Positions 27,031 through 38,302 of a stretch of DNA of 64,000 bases are shown here, in pieces (positions within the stretch are counted from its first letter, which is position 1; the number at the start of each line of letters is the position of its first letter). Both the position numbers and the translations under genes were made by a program. The notes under the pieces were generated by a model that saw nothing but the letters and a program-made list of their open reading frames with translations, was not told the DNA's origin and ran no database searches. Origin of the DNA: Serinus canaria (Eukaryota > Chordata > Aves > Passeriformes > Fringillidae); NCBI RefSeq assembly GCF_022539315.1, contig NC_066336.1, positions 2,670,600 through 2,734,599 on the forward strand. The letters are read 5' to 3'.

Positions 27031-30000
27031 CTTTGTTCCGCAGAGGTACATGGAGGTGAGCAGCAACCTGCGGGACCTGTACGACGACAAGGACGGGTGA
27101 GTGTGCCCGGGGTGGGCCTCGTGTGCCTGAGCGTGTCTTGCTGTTTGAAGTCAGTGTGAATGTCTCGAGAGCGACACGCGAATGGAGATGTGGCGACTGA
27201 ATGCGGGGCAGGACCCGAGGGCACACGGGAGGCATCCGTGCTGGATGGACACGTTTTGTTGTGTTATGTTATGTCATGGGGAGGCCCTGGCTGCTCCAAG
27301 CGTTTGTCAGGGGGTGCAGCCCATGCGAGGGGATGTGGCCACAAGCCCCTGAGCCCACTGGGCTTGAAGGTTTGCAGTCAGACACTGCAGCACAGACCTG
27401 GACTAAGGCTGTGTCAGTGTCACCCTTCCCTTCCCTTCCCTTCCCTTCCCTTCCCTTCCCTTCCCTTCCCTTCCCTTCCTTCCCTTCCCTTCCCTTCCCT
27501 TCCCTTCGTAATCTCTTGCTGTCCATGAACTCACAGCCTGCGTAAGGAAGAACTCAGTGCCATTTCTGGGCCAAATGAATTTGCAGAGTTTTACAACAGA
27601 CTGAAGCAAATTAAGGAATTTCACCGGAAGCACCCAAATGAGGTGAGTTGATACCTGGTCCATGGGAACAGGTGAGATGTGCTCTGTTGGGTCTCATCAC
27701 TACAGGAAACAGAGCTTTTGTTTCCCCAGTTTTATTGTATTAACACACAAGTACTGAGAACACTCAGTATAGCTGCTCAGGGTCAGGAGCATGTGAGGGA
27801 GCAGTGCAGAACACTCACCCTGTTCCTTGCTAGAACAGGGATGTTCAGCTGAGCTGGGATCAGATCTCACCTTTCTTGTCTTGGCTAAAGCCACACTTTT
27901 GCCTTTGTGCAGAAAGAAAGATGACAAAGCTTCGAGTCTCTTTTCTGTTTGCAGTTTCATTATTTGCCACCTTGTGTGATTTTATATTAGTTATTCTGGG
28001 ACAGGAGCTGAAGTAAGTCACTGTGTGCCTTGTATCTGCCCATGCAGATCTGTGTTCCTATGTCAGTGGAGTTTGAGGAGCTGCTGAAGGCCAGAGACAA
28101 CCCAAGTGAAGAAGCTCAGAGTAAGTTTGTAGTTTGCTCGAGCTCTGGCATTATTTAATAGGTTGTTTGATCTGGTTTGCATGTTTCAGGGCCTCATCTC
28201 CCTTTTACTAAATGAATTCTGAAAATTCTCCTGTCTCAATGTTGCTGAACTGCAGTTTATGGAATATTCCCCAGTGAGGCTGCTGTTCCTGAGGAATGTT
28301 CTGGTGCTTGCAGTTGGGGCTGCTCAATGAGTGTCAGAGGCATGATAGAACCTTCCTTAAACAATGACTTCACAGCTGATCCTTTTCCAGTTCAAAACCA
28401 GTTGTATAATAAGTAGGGCATATTAAGCTCATAATAAAGCTTTTCATGATCTTTCCTACAGATCTGGTGGAGTTCACAGACGAGGAAGGGTATGGACGAT
28501 ACTTGGATCTGCATGATTGTTACCTCAAGTACATTAACCTGAAATCATCAGAGGTGAGTGGCTGCTCTGTGTGTGCCCGGGATCTCCAGGCCCAGCACAG
28601 GCTGGGGCTTCTCTTTTCTGGGAGCTGCTTGTTAATTTGGTCATGTATGAACTCTGACTCAGACTTTCTCTTCTTAGAAATTGGATTATATCACTTACTT
28701 ATCCACATTTGACCAACTCTTCGATATTCCCAAGGAGAGAAAAAATGCTGAATATAAGAGGTGAGCCTGTTTGCCTGCTTCCTTTATGGTGAGAAGGAAT
28801 TTGCTTCTGAAGTGTCCAGCTGCAGAGATTATAATTAACAGTCAAACTTAACTCACATAAATTGGGTCCCTGAGCTCAGTCATATGTCTGAGCCCCAAGC
28901 AAACTTGCAGTGCAGCAGGAGATGTGGAGAGGCACATTTACCTCAGAGGAAGAGCTTTAATGTACCCTTGGAACTGTTATGTCAAGAAAATCCTGTGTGA
29001 GAAACTGGCCTGACCTTGGTCACGTCCCTCTGCAGCTCTGGAGCATGGTGCCTGTCCAAAGGTGTGGTTAGAGGGTGACAGTGAATTACCTGTGCTCATA
29101 TTCCCCTGCCAGGTATCTTGAAATGCTCCTTGAGTACCTGCAGGATTACACAGATCGAGTGAAGCCATTGCTGGACCAGAATGAACTTTTTGGGAAAATT
29201 CAGACAGAGTTTGAGAAGAAGTGGGAGAACGGCACATTCCCGGGCTGGCCGGTGAGCAGCCTGAGCCTGGATGATGCTCTGTGTTTGGGAGGGGGTTGTG
29301 GGAGTCATTTGTGCTGGGGTGACCATGACAATGAGGGCTGCAGCTCTGTGTCACCAGGATGCAGGGTGATACTGACCTACCTTTAAAACCCAGCATAACT
29401 GGTTTAAAACGAGCATTGTTTCAGATTTGCTTTTTTTGCATCTTTACTATTGCTCCATTTTCAGTTTAGTAAGAGGATTTTTCTCTGTGAAATGAGCTGC
29501 TTTATTAGAGATTAAAATGCTCTATGGCCAGAAGTGTTGTAGTTTGTCATGCAGCTCTTGCATGTGGTTTTTTTTGGCAGAAAGAGACCAGCAGTGCCCT
29601 CACCCATGCTGGTGCCCACCTGGACCTCTCGGCCTTCTCCTCCTGGGAGGTATGTTTCCAGTACTCTGCACCTACTGCCACATTTTGGGCAGGTGGAAGT
29701 TCAATCATTTGGGGTTTTTGTGTAGTTTTAGTGCTGTGTTTTTGTCCCTGGCTCTGTGCTTCCTGGGTAAACCTTTGATGATGCTGTTGATGTGATTTCT
29801 CCCATTGAGGGGTGTAACTTGAAAGATCTGGTTAGATTTGTCACATTCCTCATTTTCCTGGGAGCAGGGGTACAGTCCTTTCTTAAATACTGTTCATCAG
29901 GGTTTTTTCTTCCTTAATAAGCTAAAGTGGGCTATATCCATATTGTATGTGTTGAACAGCTTGTCTCTTACAGTGGTTTATTTAATTGAACAGGAATTGG

Positions 30001-32791
30001 CCTCCCTGGGACTGGACAGGTTAAAATCAGCTTTGCTGGCTCTGGGGCTGAAGTGTGGCGGGTAAGGTGCAATTTTGTAGAGTTTCCTTCAGTTTCTGAG
30101 GTGTTTCTGTATCAGATTTCTGTCTGGAATATCTGTGTGGTTATCTCTGTTGTACTGGAATTACCTTAGAGATGTTTGAAAGATGAAACATTAAGAATCA
30201 AGCAGTGAGATCTGCTGCTCTGAACTGCTCTGTATAGGAGTCTCTGGTGCAGTAGACTTTGACTTGAGGAATGAAGACAAAGATAAAAGGAATCTTATGG
30301 TTTCCTAAAAGCTACATTTAGGTTTTTATTGCATGAATTCAGATAGTTCTCAGGAAATGTAAAACTGCAGTCTAGACTCATCCCTTCCCTGCTTCTCTGC
30401 AGGACTCTGGAGGAGCGTGCTCAGAGGCTCTTTAGCACTAAAGGCAAATCCCTGGAAGCTCTTGATCCTTCCTTGTTTGCTAAGAATCCAAAGACAAAAG
30501 GGAGCAAAAGGTGAGTTCTCAGAGGTCAGTCTGAGGCTGGCAATGTTCTCTCCTCTTGGATGAGGAGTGTTCTATAGTCACCACTCCTGTGTAGTTAGAG
30601 ATTCTGGAGTGTTAGAAGCTTTTCATGTTGGACCAAGTAGTGCTGAACCAAACAGAAGGTACCAGAGCTGAACTTGTGTGTTTAATGAAGATACCCTCGT
30701 CTGTTTCAGGGACACTGAAAGAAATAAAGATCTTGCATTCCTAGAAGCTCAGATTTATGAGTATGTGGAAGTTCTTGGGGTAAGGATTTTATTTTGTTTT
30801 TAAGCTTTTTATTTTAGAGCTGTCAAATAGTGACTGGAACATTGTCCTTATCTTTACCTAGTGCTTTCATAGACAGCATCACATCAGTGTGCTGCACCAC
30901 ATCTGTCTTGTGCCTAAGTCATACAGCACTGCAAACCTTTACTTGATCTGCCTTGCTCCTTGCTTTTAGTTTTGGGGGATTGTTTTCGGGGGGATGGCTG
31001 CTGCTGCAGTAACATTGGAAGTGCTAATAGGTGATACAAGGTTGCATTCTTTGCTAGTAGGAAATGTCAGGGCACTAAAAACTGAAACTGTTTGAGTAAG
31101 GTAGGAGTTCTCTGCTTCACACTGGTCTTCTGTGTCCTCCCTCTGTGCACTGAGGGAGTTTTTGGCTACGAGAGTTTGGCCTTTTTGCTGTCATGGTGTG
31201 TGGACAGTCCCTTCCTTTCTCTCTCCCTCCAGGAACAAAGGCACCTCACCCACGAGAACGTGCAGCGCAAGCAGGCACGGACAGGGGAGGAGAGAGAGGA
31301 GGAGGAGGAAGAGCAGATCAGCGAGAGTGAGAGTGAAGATGAGGAAAATGAAATCATTTATAATCCTAAAAATCTGCCTCTTGGTTGGGATGGGAAGGTA
31401 ACTGAGACTTATCAGGCCTGGAGAAGGGGGACAGGTCACTGTCCTGCTGCTTCTCTGTTTGAGTTTATTTGCCATGTGACCTAATCCTGCTGTCTCCTTG
31501 CTCCAGCCCATTCCATACTGGTTGTACAAACTCCATGGACTGAACATCAACTACAACTGTGAGATCTGTGGTAACTACACCTACCGAGGGCCCAAGGCGT
31601 TCCAGAGGCACTTTGCAGTAAGTGCCCATCACTGCAGGAACAGCCCTGCTGCATTCATTCTTGCACTTAATGAGTCCCTGGGGTCCCTGAGCAGCATTTT
31701 TGCCATGTGGGTCTGAGCCTGTGCTGCAGGGCCATGCAACAGGACTCAGAGATCATGTTAGGCATACAGAGATCTCTTTTGCTACCATCCCTGCCCATTT
31801 GAACACCCATTCCAGTGCTCAGGTCTGATGGGTGCAGCGTGGCTGTTGATGGCTGGTGTGATGTTACTGGCTGCAGGACAAGAAAATAATGTTTTTTATA
31901 GAGGACTGGTAGATTTCTACTGTGATGGTATGTCTTGCACCCTGTTCAGATGGTAATGTCTTGTGGTGTCATCTCTTGCCCCCAGGAGTGGAGACATGCC
32001 CATGGAATGCGGTGCCTGGGCATTCCCAACACAGCACACTTTGCCAATGTCACACAGATCGAAGATGCAGTCTCGTGTAAGTAGTGATGGCAGAGCAGGA
32101 ACATGTTAAAGACACCACCTTTTCTGAAGGAGTGACTTTGGACCTTGGTCTCATGTCCCACCCCAAACACTCCTTTTCAAGTCTTGTTGCTGCAGTTCAG
32201 TGCCTTTCAATGAGCACATGGTGGAATGATAACTTTGTAATGGATGTTAGATACATTCCTGGATTTAAAAGGGAGGGGGGAAAGCTCATGTGTGTATTCT
32301 TTAGAAACCAGTGACAAGGGAAGTGACATAGATCCTGTGTGACTTTGTGTTTGCAGTGTGGGCAAAGCTGAAACAGCAGAAGGCTTCAGAGAGGTGGCAG
32401 CCCGATACAGAGGTGAGCAGTGAGAGGCATTCATGGGAAACCCTTCTTCCTGGGTGTGAGCAGTGTCCTCACTTAATCTGGTGCCTTTTCATAAACTTCT
32501 GTTCCAAAGCCATTTTTCAATAGGGTGCAGGGCTAAAGTGGGAAGTACAACTGTAGTACAACTCTGGCCCTGGCTGAGCTCTTCTCCCAGGAACTGCTGG
32601 CAGATCCACTGCCTGCCTTCCTGCACAGAAATTCTGGCAGGCTGCTCATGTTCAGTGGCTGCTCTTGGAGCTAACATTTGAGTGCTGTCTCTAAACTGTT
32701 GGTTCTGTTCCAGGAGGAATATGAGGATTCCAGTGGGAACGTGGTGAATAAAAAGACCTACGAAGACCTGAAGCGCCAAGGGCTGCTGTAG
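26679..32791 (+). CDS. SF3A3: Splicing factor 3A subunit 3 (SF3a60)
   Basis: Seventeen exons join in phase to 501 aa, the human length: 26679-26774, 26845-26892, 27044-27096, 27537-27642, 28048-28120, 28462-28553, 28678-28760, 29113-29251, 29581-29649, 29994-30061, 30403-30510, 30710-30779, 31233-31397, 31507-31617, 31986-32076, 32357-32412, 32714-32791. SF3a60 joins SF3A1 and SF3A2 to mature the U2 snRNP and help select the branch site, in the nucleus. The N terminus [14 protein letters not shown] is the family start. A SAP-like helix pair follows at about 254-290 ([20 protein letters not shown]), then an acidic Glu-rich stretch at about 350-370 and a matrin-type C2H2 finger (C408, C411, H425, H431), ending in DLKRQGLL. 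All splice sites are canonical and nothing is broken. Confidence 0.99.
27423..27507. repeat. (CCCTT)n microsatellite in SF3A3 intron 3
   Basis: About 17 near-perfect copies of a 5-bp pyrimidine unit occur, with one shortened unit near 27477. The array ends 29 bp before exon 4, so it forms an extended pyrimidine-rich stretch just upstream of that acceptor. It produces spurious Ser/Pro/Leu and Lys/Glu/Gly/Arg open frames. Confidence 0.95.
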
Positions 32792-32972
32792 CTGTTCCCA
32801 GGTCAAGGATCCCACATTGTGGAGAGAGTGGATCTGGCAGCAGCTGTGACTTCTTCATTGTCTGGATTTTGTATGTGCATGAATATAGATTTCAAGAATA
32901 CTTTATAGAGTCACTTTCTAGTAAGCCCCTTAGACTTGTGACATTGTTTTATATTAAAAAAATACCTTGAAA

Positions 32973-32978
32973 AATAAA
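32973..32978 (+). terminator. SF3A3 poly(A) signal
   Basis: AATAAA lies about 180 bp after the SF3A3 stop, in an A/T-rich 3' UTR, and is followed by a T/G-rich stretch. Confidence 0.85.
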
Positions 32979-32984
32979 GTCATT

Positions 32985-34733
32985 GTAATTTAGGAAGTGC
33001 TGAGAGACTTGTCTTCTTTCATATGCTGGAAGGAAGAGTTTTGATTACAGTGTGTTTAAAATGCTTTTTACACAGCTGTCAGAAAATTCCTTCTTTCATT
33101 TCCACTCTGCTGGAAATGTTTATGCTGAGGGTTGACTCTGAAACTCTGGGCACTGTGTGCTGACAGGTACTGGTCCTATTTCTAGATCTTGGTGTGAACT
33201 TGTGGTTTTCTTTGAAAAACAAGGTCGCCTGGCTTACAGAACTGTTTTTACCTTGGGTCTGTCTCCCTGGGGAGCTTTGGCCATTGCTCTTTTCAGAGAA
33301 CTACCAACAGCTTCAGGTTTGGCTCTGGGGTGATTTCTGTGGCACTGCTGTTGGCTTGAATGTCCTGGTATGTTATTTGTGTGCAGATCCTTCTGTGGTG
33401 CAGGAGGAGATGGGAACAGAGACTGTGTTTAGAGGGGCCTGTTGTGGCTTCAGGAGCATCCTTGGCCCCTGGTGCACACTTGGAGGTGTCTGTACATACC
33501 CCATGGATTCATGATGCCTCAAGAATTGCAGCTCCACTGTGCAGAGGCCGCTCACATCACGTGTGGCAGTAGCACTTGTGTCCCCTAGTCCCCTGAGTGC
33601 AGAGGTGGCTTGTGTGACATGTCCACCTCACAAAGCCCTCTCTCCACTGCTGTGCAGGTTTGTGTCTCTGCCCCTGTGGAGCTGCATGTGACCCTTCCCT
33701 GGGGGCAGGCTGCCAGGGGTGGGGCTGGGCTGTGGGGCTGTACCACAGCAGCTGCTCAGAGGTGCTCCAGTGCTGGCAGTGACTGCAGGTGTGCTGGGGC
33801 TTCAGGAGCAGGCAGACAGGTGAGTCAGTGCTGTGGGCTCTTTCCCTGCCTGGGGGGAAGGTTGTTCTGGGATGAGGCTGTGTCAGGCAGATGTTGGTTC
33901 CTTGCCTGCCCTGGGCTCTGTGAGGATGTCCAGAGCTGTTCTGGGTGGTGGCTGGGCTGGTGAGGATGCCCAGAGCTGTTCTGGGTGGTGGCTGGGCTGG
34001 TGAGGATGCCCAGAGCTGTTCTGGGTGGTGGCTGGGCTGGTGAGGATGCCCAGAGCTGTTCTGGGTGGTGGCTGGGCTGGTGAGGATGCCCAGAGCTGTT
34101 CTGAGTGGTGGCTGGGCTGGTGAGGATGCCCAGAGCTGTTCTGGGTGGTGGCTGGGCTGGTTTGCAGGGTGAGGTGCCAGCTGGCTCTTTCTGTCACTCT
34201 GAAGCCTTAGAGGTGTCTGAATGAGCTTCAGCCCCTCCAGGTCCTGGGGGAATGGTGACTGAGTCTAAGTCATAGAACAGGAGGGGAGTATTACAATTCT
34301 CCTTGGAGAATTTGGCTTTGGAGCCTGTTTGGGGTCACACCTCCACCATTTCCTTAGCAAAACAGGTCAACATTTGGAATGCAAATAGAGGATGGAGAGC
34401 CAGGTGACATCTTCCCTTGCAGCAGCAAACTGCTGCGTGGTGGCACTTTTCCCTGTGTCACCCTGCTGGTGGCAGCTGCCTGCAGGGCTGTGAGCTCCAG
34501 GGAGGGCTGTTGCCACACCAACAGCACACTCAGAGCTCCCCGGGGCTCCTGATCCCCATCAGCAGCCACGGCAGCCTCGGTGGATTCCTGGAGCCTCTCA
34601 GGAGGGGCTGCCTGGCTGTCTCGGGGCTGAGCACTGCAGGGAGAGCACAGAGCTGTCCTGGGGTGTCCCCCCTGCACCTCGGGTGAGCTCTGACCCCTCT
34701 CCCCCTGCCAGCTCCGGGTGCAGCTGCTGGTGG
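32985..34733. other. SF3A3 to LU-gene intergenic spacer
   Basis: No coding exon is recognised. The main structure is the 40-bp minisatellite at 33911-34160. The promoter and 5' UTR of the downstream LU-domain gene should lie in the right part, but I see neither a CpG island nor a convincing TATA box. Confidence 0.55.
33911..34160. repeat. 40-bp minisatellite, 6.25 copies
   Basis: Six near-identical units of exactly 40 bp contain GAGGATGCCCAGAGCTGTTC and GGTGGTGGCTGGGCTGG. It lies about 570 bp upstream of the start codon of the LU-domain gene. The near-perfect copies suggest recent amplification and length variation between individuals. Confidence 0.95.
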
Positions 34734-34808
34734 ATGAGGATGGCTGGACACCAACGGCTCATGCCCCCCACTCGAGGTAAGGGGGCAGTGGTGCAGCACA
34801 GGGAGCAG

Positions 34809-34848
<40 letters not shown>

Positions 34849-37800
34849 CCCCATCCTGGGTCCATCTCTGCTCCAGCTGTTGTGGGCTCTGCCAGAGGCC
34901 TCCCTGAGGTCACCTGGGGCTTTGGGGAGGTGGAGGAGTATTCCTGCTTATCTGTTTGAAGGATGAGCTGCCTGTGCTGCTGGGTGGGTAAAGCAGACAG
35001 CAGGTGTGGTGCTCTCAGGCATTCCCACTCCATTCCAGGCTTGCTGCTCTGCATCTTGGCTCTGCAACTCTGTCTTCAGGACTCTCCTGCCACAGCAGGT
35101 GAGTTCTGGATCCCAAAAGGAAATCTGGGGTGCTGCAGGGAGTGGGACAAAGGCAGGGGCTTTGTGTCTGTCCTCTCCAGGCTGTGCTCTGTAGGACAGA
35201 GCTGCAGGACAGGTGAGGAACATTTCCTCACGGTTTAGCCCCCATAAAATCCTGTTCCTCCCAGAAAATAAGGCTGGAAGTGGGAGGGAGAGGCTGTTGT
35301 GACATGCACACAGTGCTGCTGTGGTGGCTGCTGGCCCTGACCTGCTTCTTGGCCTGCCCAGCTGGTGGCTGCAAGTGGACCCTGTTGGGGACATCCTGTC
35401 ACCAACTGCCATTTCAGCTCCCAGCAACAGTGTAAAAGATGCTTCCCACAGGTCCTCTGGACCCTGCCATGGCTCAGGAAGGGACACAGGGCTTGCTGAG
35501 CACGTTTTTCCTTGGTGTCTCCTTCACCAAGCAGGAGCTTTTTGTTTTTCAGCACACAGCACAGCTGCCAACACCATGGGGATGGCCACCAAGGACACCT
35601 CAGCAGCCACCAAGAAAGCCTTGGTAGGGACAGTGACCTCCAAGAAGGCCTTGTTGGTGGCTGTGACCACCAAAAACACTTCAGTGGCCACCCAGAATGC
35701 TGCAGTGGTGGCAGTCACCAAGAATGCTATGGTGGTGGCCACCACCAAGAATGCTGCAACGGTAGCCACTGCCAACACCTCTGTGGCCACCAAGAACTCA
35801 TTGACAGCCGCCAAGGACATCTCAGCAACCACCAAGAATGCCATGGTGGTGGTGACTACCAAGGAGGCCTCGATGGCCACCAAGAACAACTTGGTGGTAG
35901 TCAGGGCCACCAAGAATGCATTGGCAACCACCAAGAACACCTCAATGGTGACCATGGCCACCAAGGACACCTCAGTGGTGACCGTGGCCACCAAGAACAC
36001 CTCAGCAGCCACCAAGAATGCCACGGTGGTGGTGGCAACTCCCAAGAAGGCTACAGCGGCCACCAAGAGCACTTCAATGGTGACCATGGCCACCAAGGAC
36101 ACCTCAATGGTGACCATGGCCACCAAGGACATCCCAATGGTGACCATGGCCACCAAGGACACCTCGGCAGCCACCAAGAATGCTGCGGTGGTGGTGGTGA
36201 CTACCAAGGAGGCTTTAGCAGCCACCAAGAACACCTCAGTGGTGGTGGTCACCAACAATGCCACGGTGATGGTGGTCACCAACAATGCCTCTCTGGTGGC
36301 CACCAACACCTCTATGAAGGGAGCAGAAGAGACAATGGTAAGGCAAGGAATGGAAAGAGGGGTTCTGCTGGGCCATTTTAATCCTATGGACAGTGCCCAG
36401 CTGGTTGGTCACAGGTGTGCCATGGGAGTACCTCCTGTGGTGGAAGGGAGCACAGAGGGTGGCCAGGTGGGGGTGGCCCCTGCAGACAGCAAGGCTGTGC
36501 TTGGGGACAGCCCTGCAGTGCTGTGCTAAGTGCCTTTGCTGCAGGGTGACACCCTGGTGTCTCTCCAGCAAACCTGCCAGAGCTTTCAGTGCTCGGGAGA
36601 GAGGTGTTACCAGGATGGAGCCCATGCCAACAGAACAACCACCTGCCATAACGAGACTCACTGCGAGGTACGGAGCTGCCGGGGGGCTGCACCAGGGAAA
36701 ACCTCCCCTTTCTTCCTCTCAGCAATGCACACTGCTCTGTTAAGTCTGTGTCCATCTCCCTTTCCTCTCTGTCAGTTATTTCTGCTCTGTTATGACAGCC
36801 CCTCTCCACACTCACGTTATCCCTTGGCTCTGCCCCTTGCAGCTCTATCGTTTCTCCAGCACTAACTACACGGCTGGCTGCAGCAGGGGGTGCAGCTCGG
36901 AGCCATGCAGCACCAACAGCAGCAGCAGCAGCAGGCAGCAGTGTGCCCTGGAGTGCTGTGCTGGCCCTCTCTGCCTGCAGCTCAACGCCACTGCCTATGG
37001 TATGGCCCAGCTTTGTTCTGCTGTCTCCTGGTGGGCAGAAGCCAGAGGGGTTGTGGCTGCATCTGCCTCTCTTCTGGGCTCGCCCTGTCCTTGGAGTTGG
37101 GTGAGGGGCAGGGTGGCCCTGGCAGCTCTGACCACAAGCAGTGCTGGTGAATCTGGCCCTGTGTGGGCTGTGCCCAGCTCACAGGGTTCCTCGTGTGTCT
37201 GCAGGTGATCTGCCACCCACCACCACCACCACCACTGTGCCACCGACAACCACCAGCACCACACCTCGGCCTCCCCCCCAGAATGTAGGTACCACAGCAG
37301 GGGAGGCTGCTGCTTCCATGGAGTCTGGGGCTGCTGGGATGGCTGAGCTCCCTCCTGAGCAGGGGACAGGAAAAGGTCCCTCCTCCATTTGATTTATGGG
37401 CTACAAAGCTGACTCTGGAAGGGAACAAATCCTGAATGAGCGCTGGAAGTAAGGAGCCCCTAAGGAGCCTTGTGCCTGTCCATCAGTCCTGTTCCCCAGA
37501 GCAGCACTCACATCAGCTCAGGCAGTTTGATCTGACCATGGGATGAGCCTTCCTGCAGCTGCAGGAGGGTGAGAACCCACTGGGCTCTGCAGCCCTTTCC
37601 TGGGCCTGGTGGAGGGGACAGTGCTTATCTTTGCAGAGCCCTCTTAAGAAGAAGGAAAAAGAGGCTTGAAACTTGCTTGCTCTGCTGGTCTTTCAGTAGT
37701 TTCTTGCAGTTTCAGAATACTCCTTTATCTCTGGATCTAAAATGCCTGATGGCACAAATACCAGCAGAACAGAAGGGGGTGGAGAGGAGTGAAGGGCTGT

Positions 37801-38302
37801 CTTAAATGCAGTTTTTGTCCTGATGGACAGATGCTATCTCCCAGTCCTTTCTCTCACAGGGCAAAGTGTGTGCAGCATTTTCCTGTCACGGGGACCAGTG
37901 TTTCAAAGGCAGGAAGACCATCACTAAATGTATTTTGGGACAGGACTTCTGTGAGGTATGGCCTGGTGCTGCAGAGCATTGTGTTCCTGTAATGCTAATA
38001 CTAAAGGCATGACCCCCAGGCTAATGTCTCTGTCTTTCCAGATGAAGAAGATGGGCTTGAATTACATGGCAGGATGTAGCAAAGCCTGCAAGGCTGCCAA
38101 ACCAGTCTGTGCTGGTGGGATGAAGGCTGCCTGTTACCAGGAGTGCTGCCCAGCCACCCCAAAAGGCAGCTGTCTGAAACTGGATGGCAAAGTTCACCTC
38201 AACAGCGCTGGGCAGGCCACACTGGCCCCACTCCTCAAGGTCATGGCATGTGGGGTGGTCCTTCTGCTGAATTACAGGGTCTCCACTTCCCTCTGGGGGT
38301 AG
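34734..38302 (+). CDS. Mucin-like protein with two Ly6/uPAR domains, probably GPI-anchored
   Basis: I assemble eight exons (34734-34776, 35039-35098, 35553-36337, 36545-36667, 36843-36999, 37205-37284, 37860-37955, 38042-38302); all junctions are GT-AG and in phase, giving 534 aa. Residues 1-34 form a signal peptide (core GLLLCILALQLCL). Residues 35-296, mostly one 785-bp exon, are a repetitive Thr/Ala/Val/Lys/Asn tract with units such as TSMVTMATKD and nine N-x-S/T sequons. Residues 297-389 are an LU domain with 12 cysteines, five further sequons and a poly-Ser loop encoded by an AGC run. Residues 390-416 are a Thr/Pro linker, residues 417-500 a second 12-Cys LU domain, and the tail (LLKVMACGVVLLLNY) is hydrophobic and suits GPI attachment. 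LU proteins act as surface receptors or ligands; the ligand here is unknown. I do not recognise an orthologue. Exon 1 is the least certain. Confidence 0.8.
34809..34848. repeat. (TGTC)10 microsatellite
   Basis: Ten copies of TGTC lie in intron 1 of the LU-domain gene, 33 bp after the proposed donor. Confidence 0.95.
35570..36310 (+). repeat. Coding minisatellite in the mucin-like exon
   Basis: This stretch is built from imperfect repeats around ACCACCAAGRACACCTC and ATGGTGACCATGGCC, with unit lengths that are multiples of 3 (typically 30-36 bp). The cleanest run is near 36070-36170, where the 30-bp unit for TSMVTMATKD recurs. All units preserve frame, so array length can vary without breaking the protein. 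The other two plus frames and a minus frame are also long and open across it, as expected for a repeat lacking stop triplets in several frames. Confidence 0.85.

Noticed and set aside
26511..27224. 237-codon minus-strand frame over the SF3A3 promoter
   Set aside because: GC-rich shadow of the CpG island and SF3A3 exons 1-3; Pro/Arg-rich without motif.
35512..36381. 289-codon plus frame and 261-codon minus frame over the mucin-like exon
   Set aside because: They are shadows of the same coding minisatellite; only the frame that joins the signal-peptide and LU exons in phase is supported.
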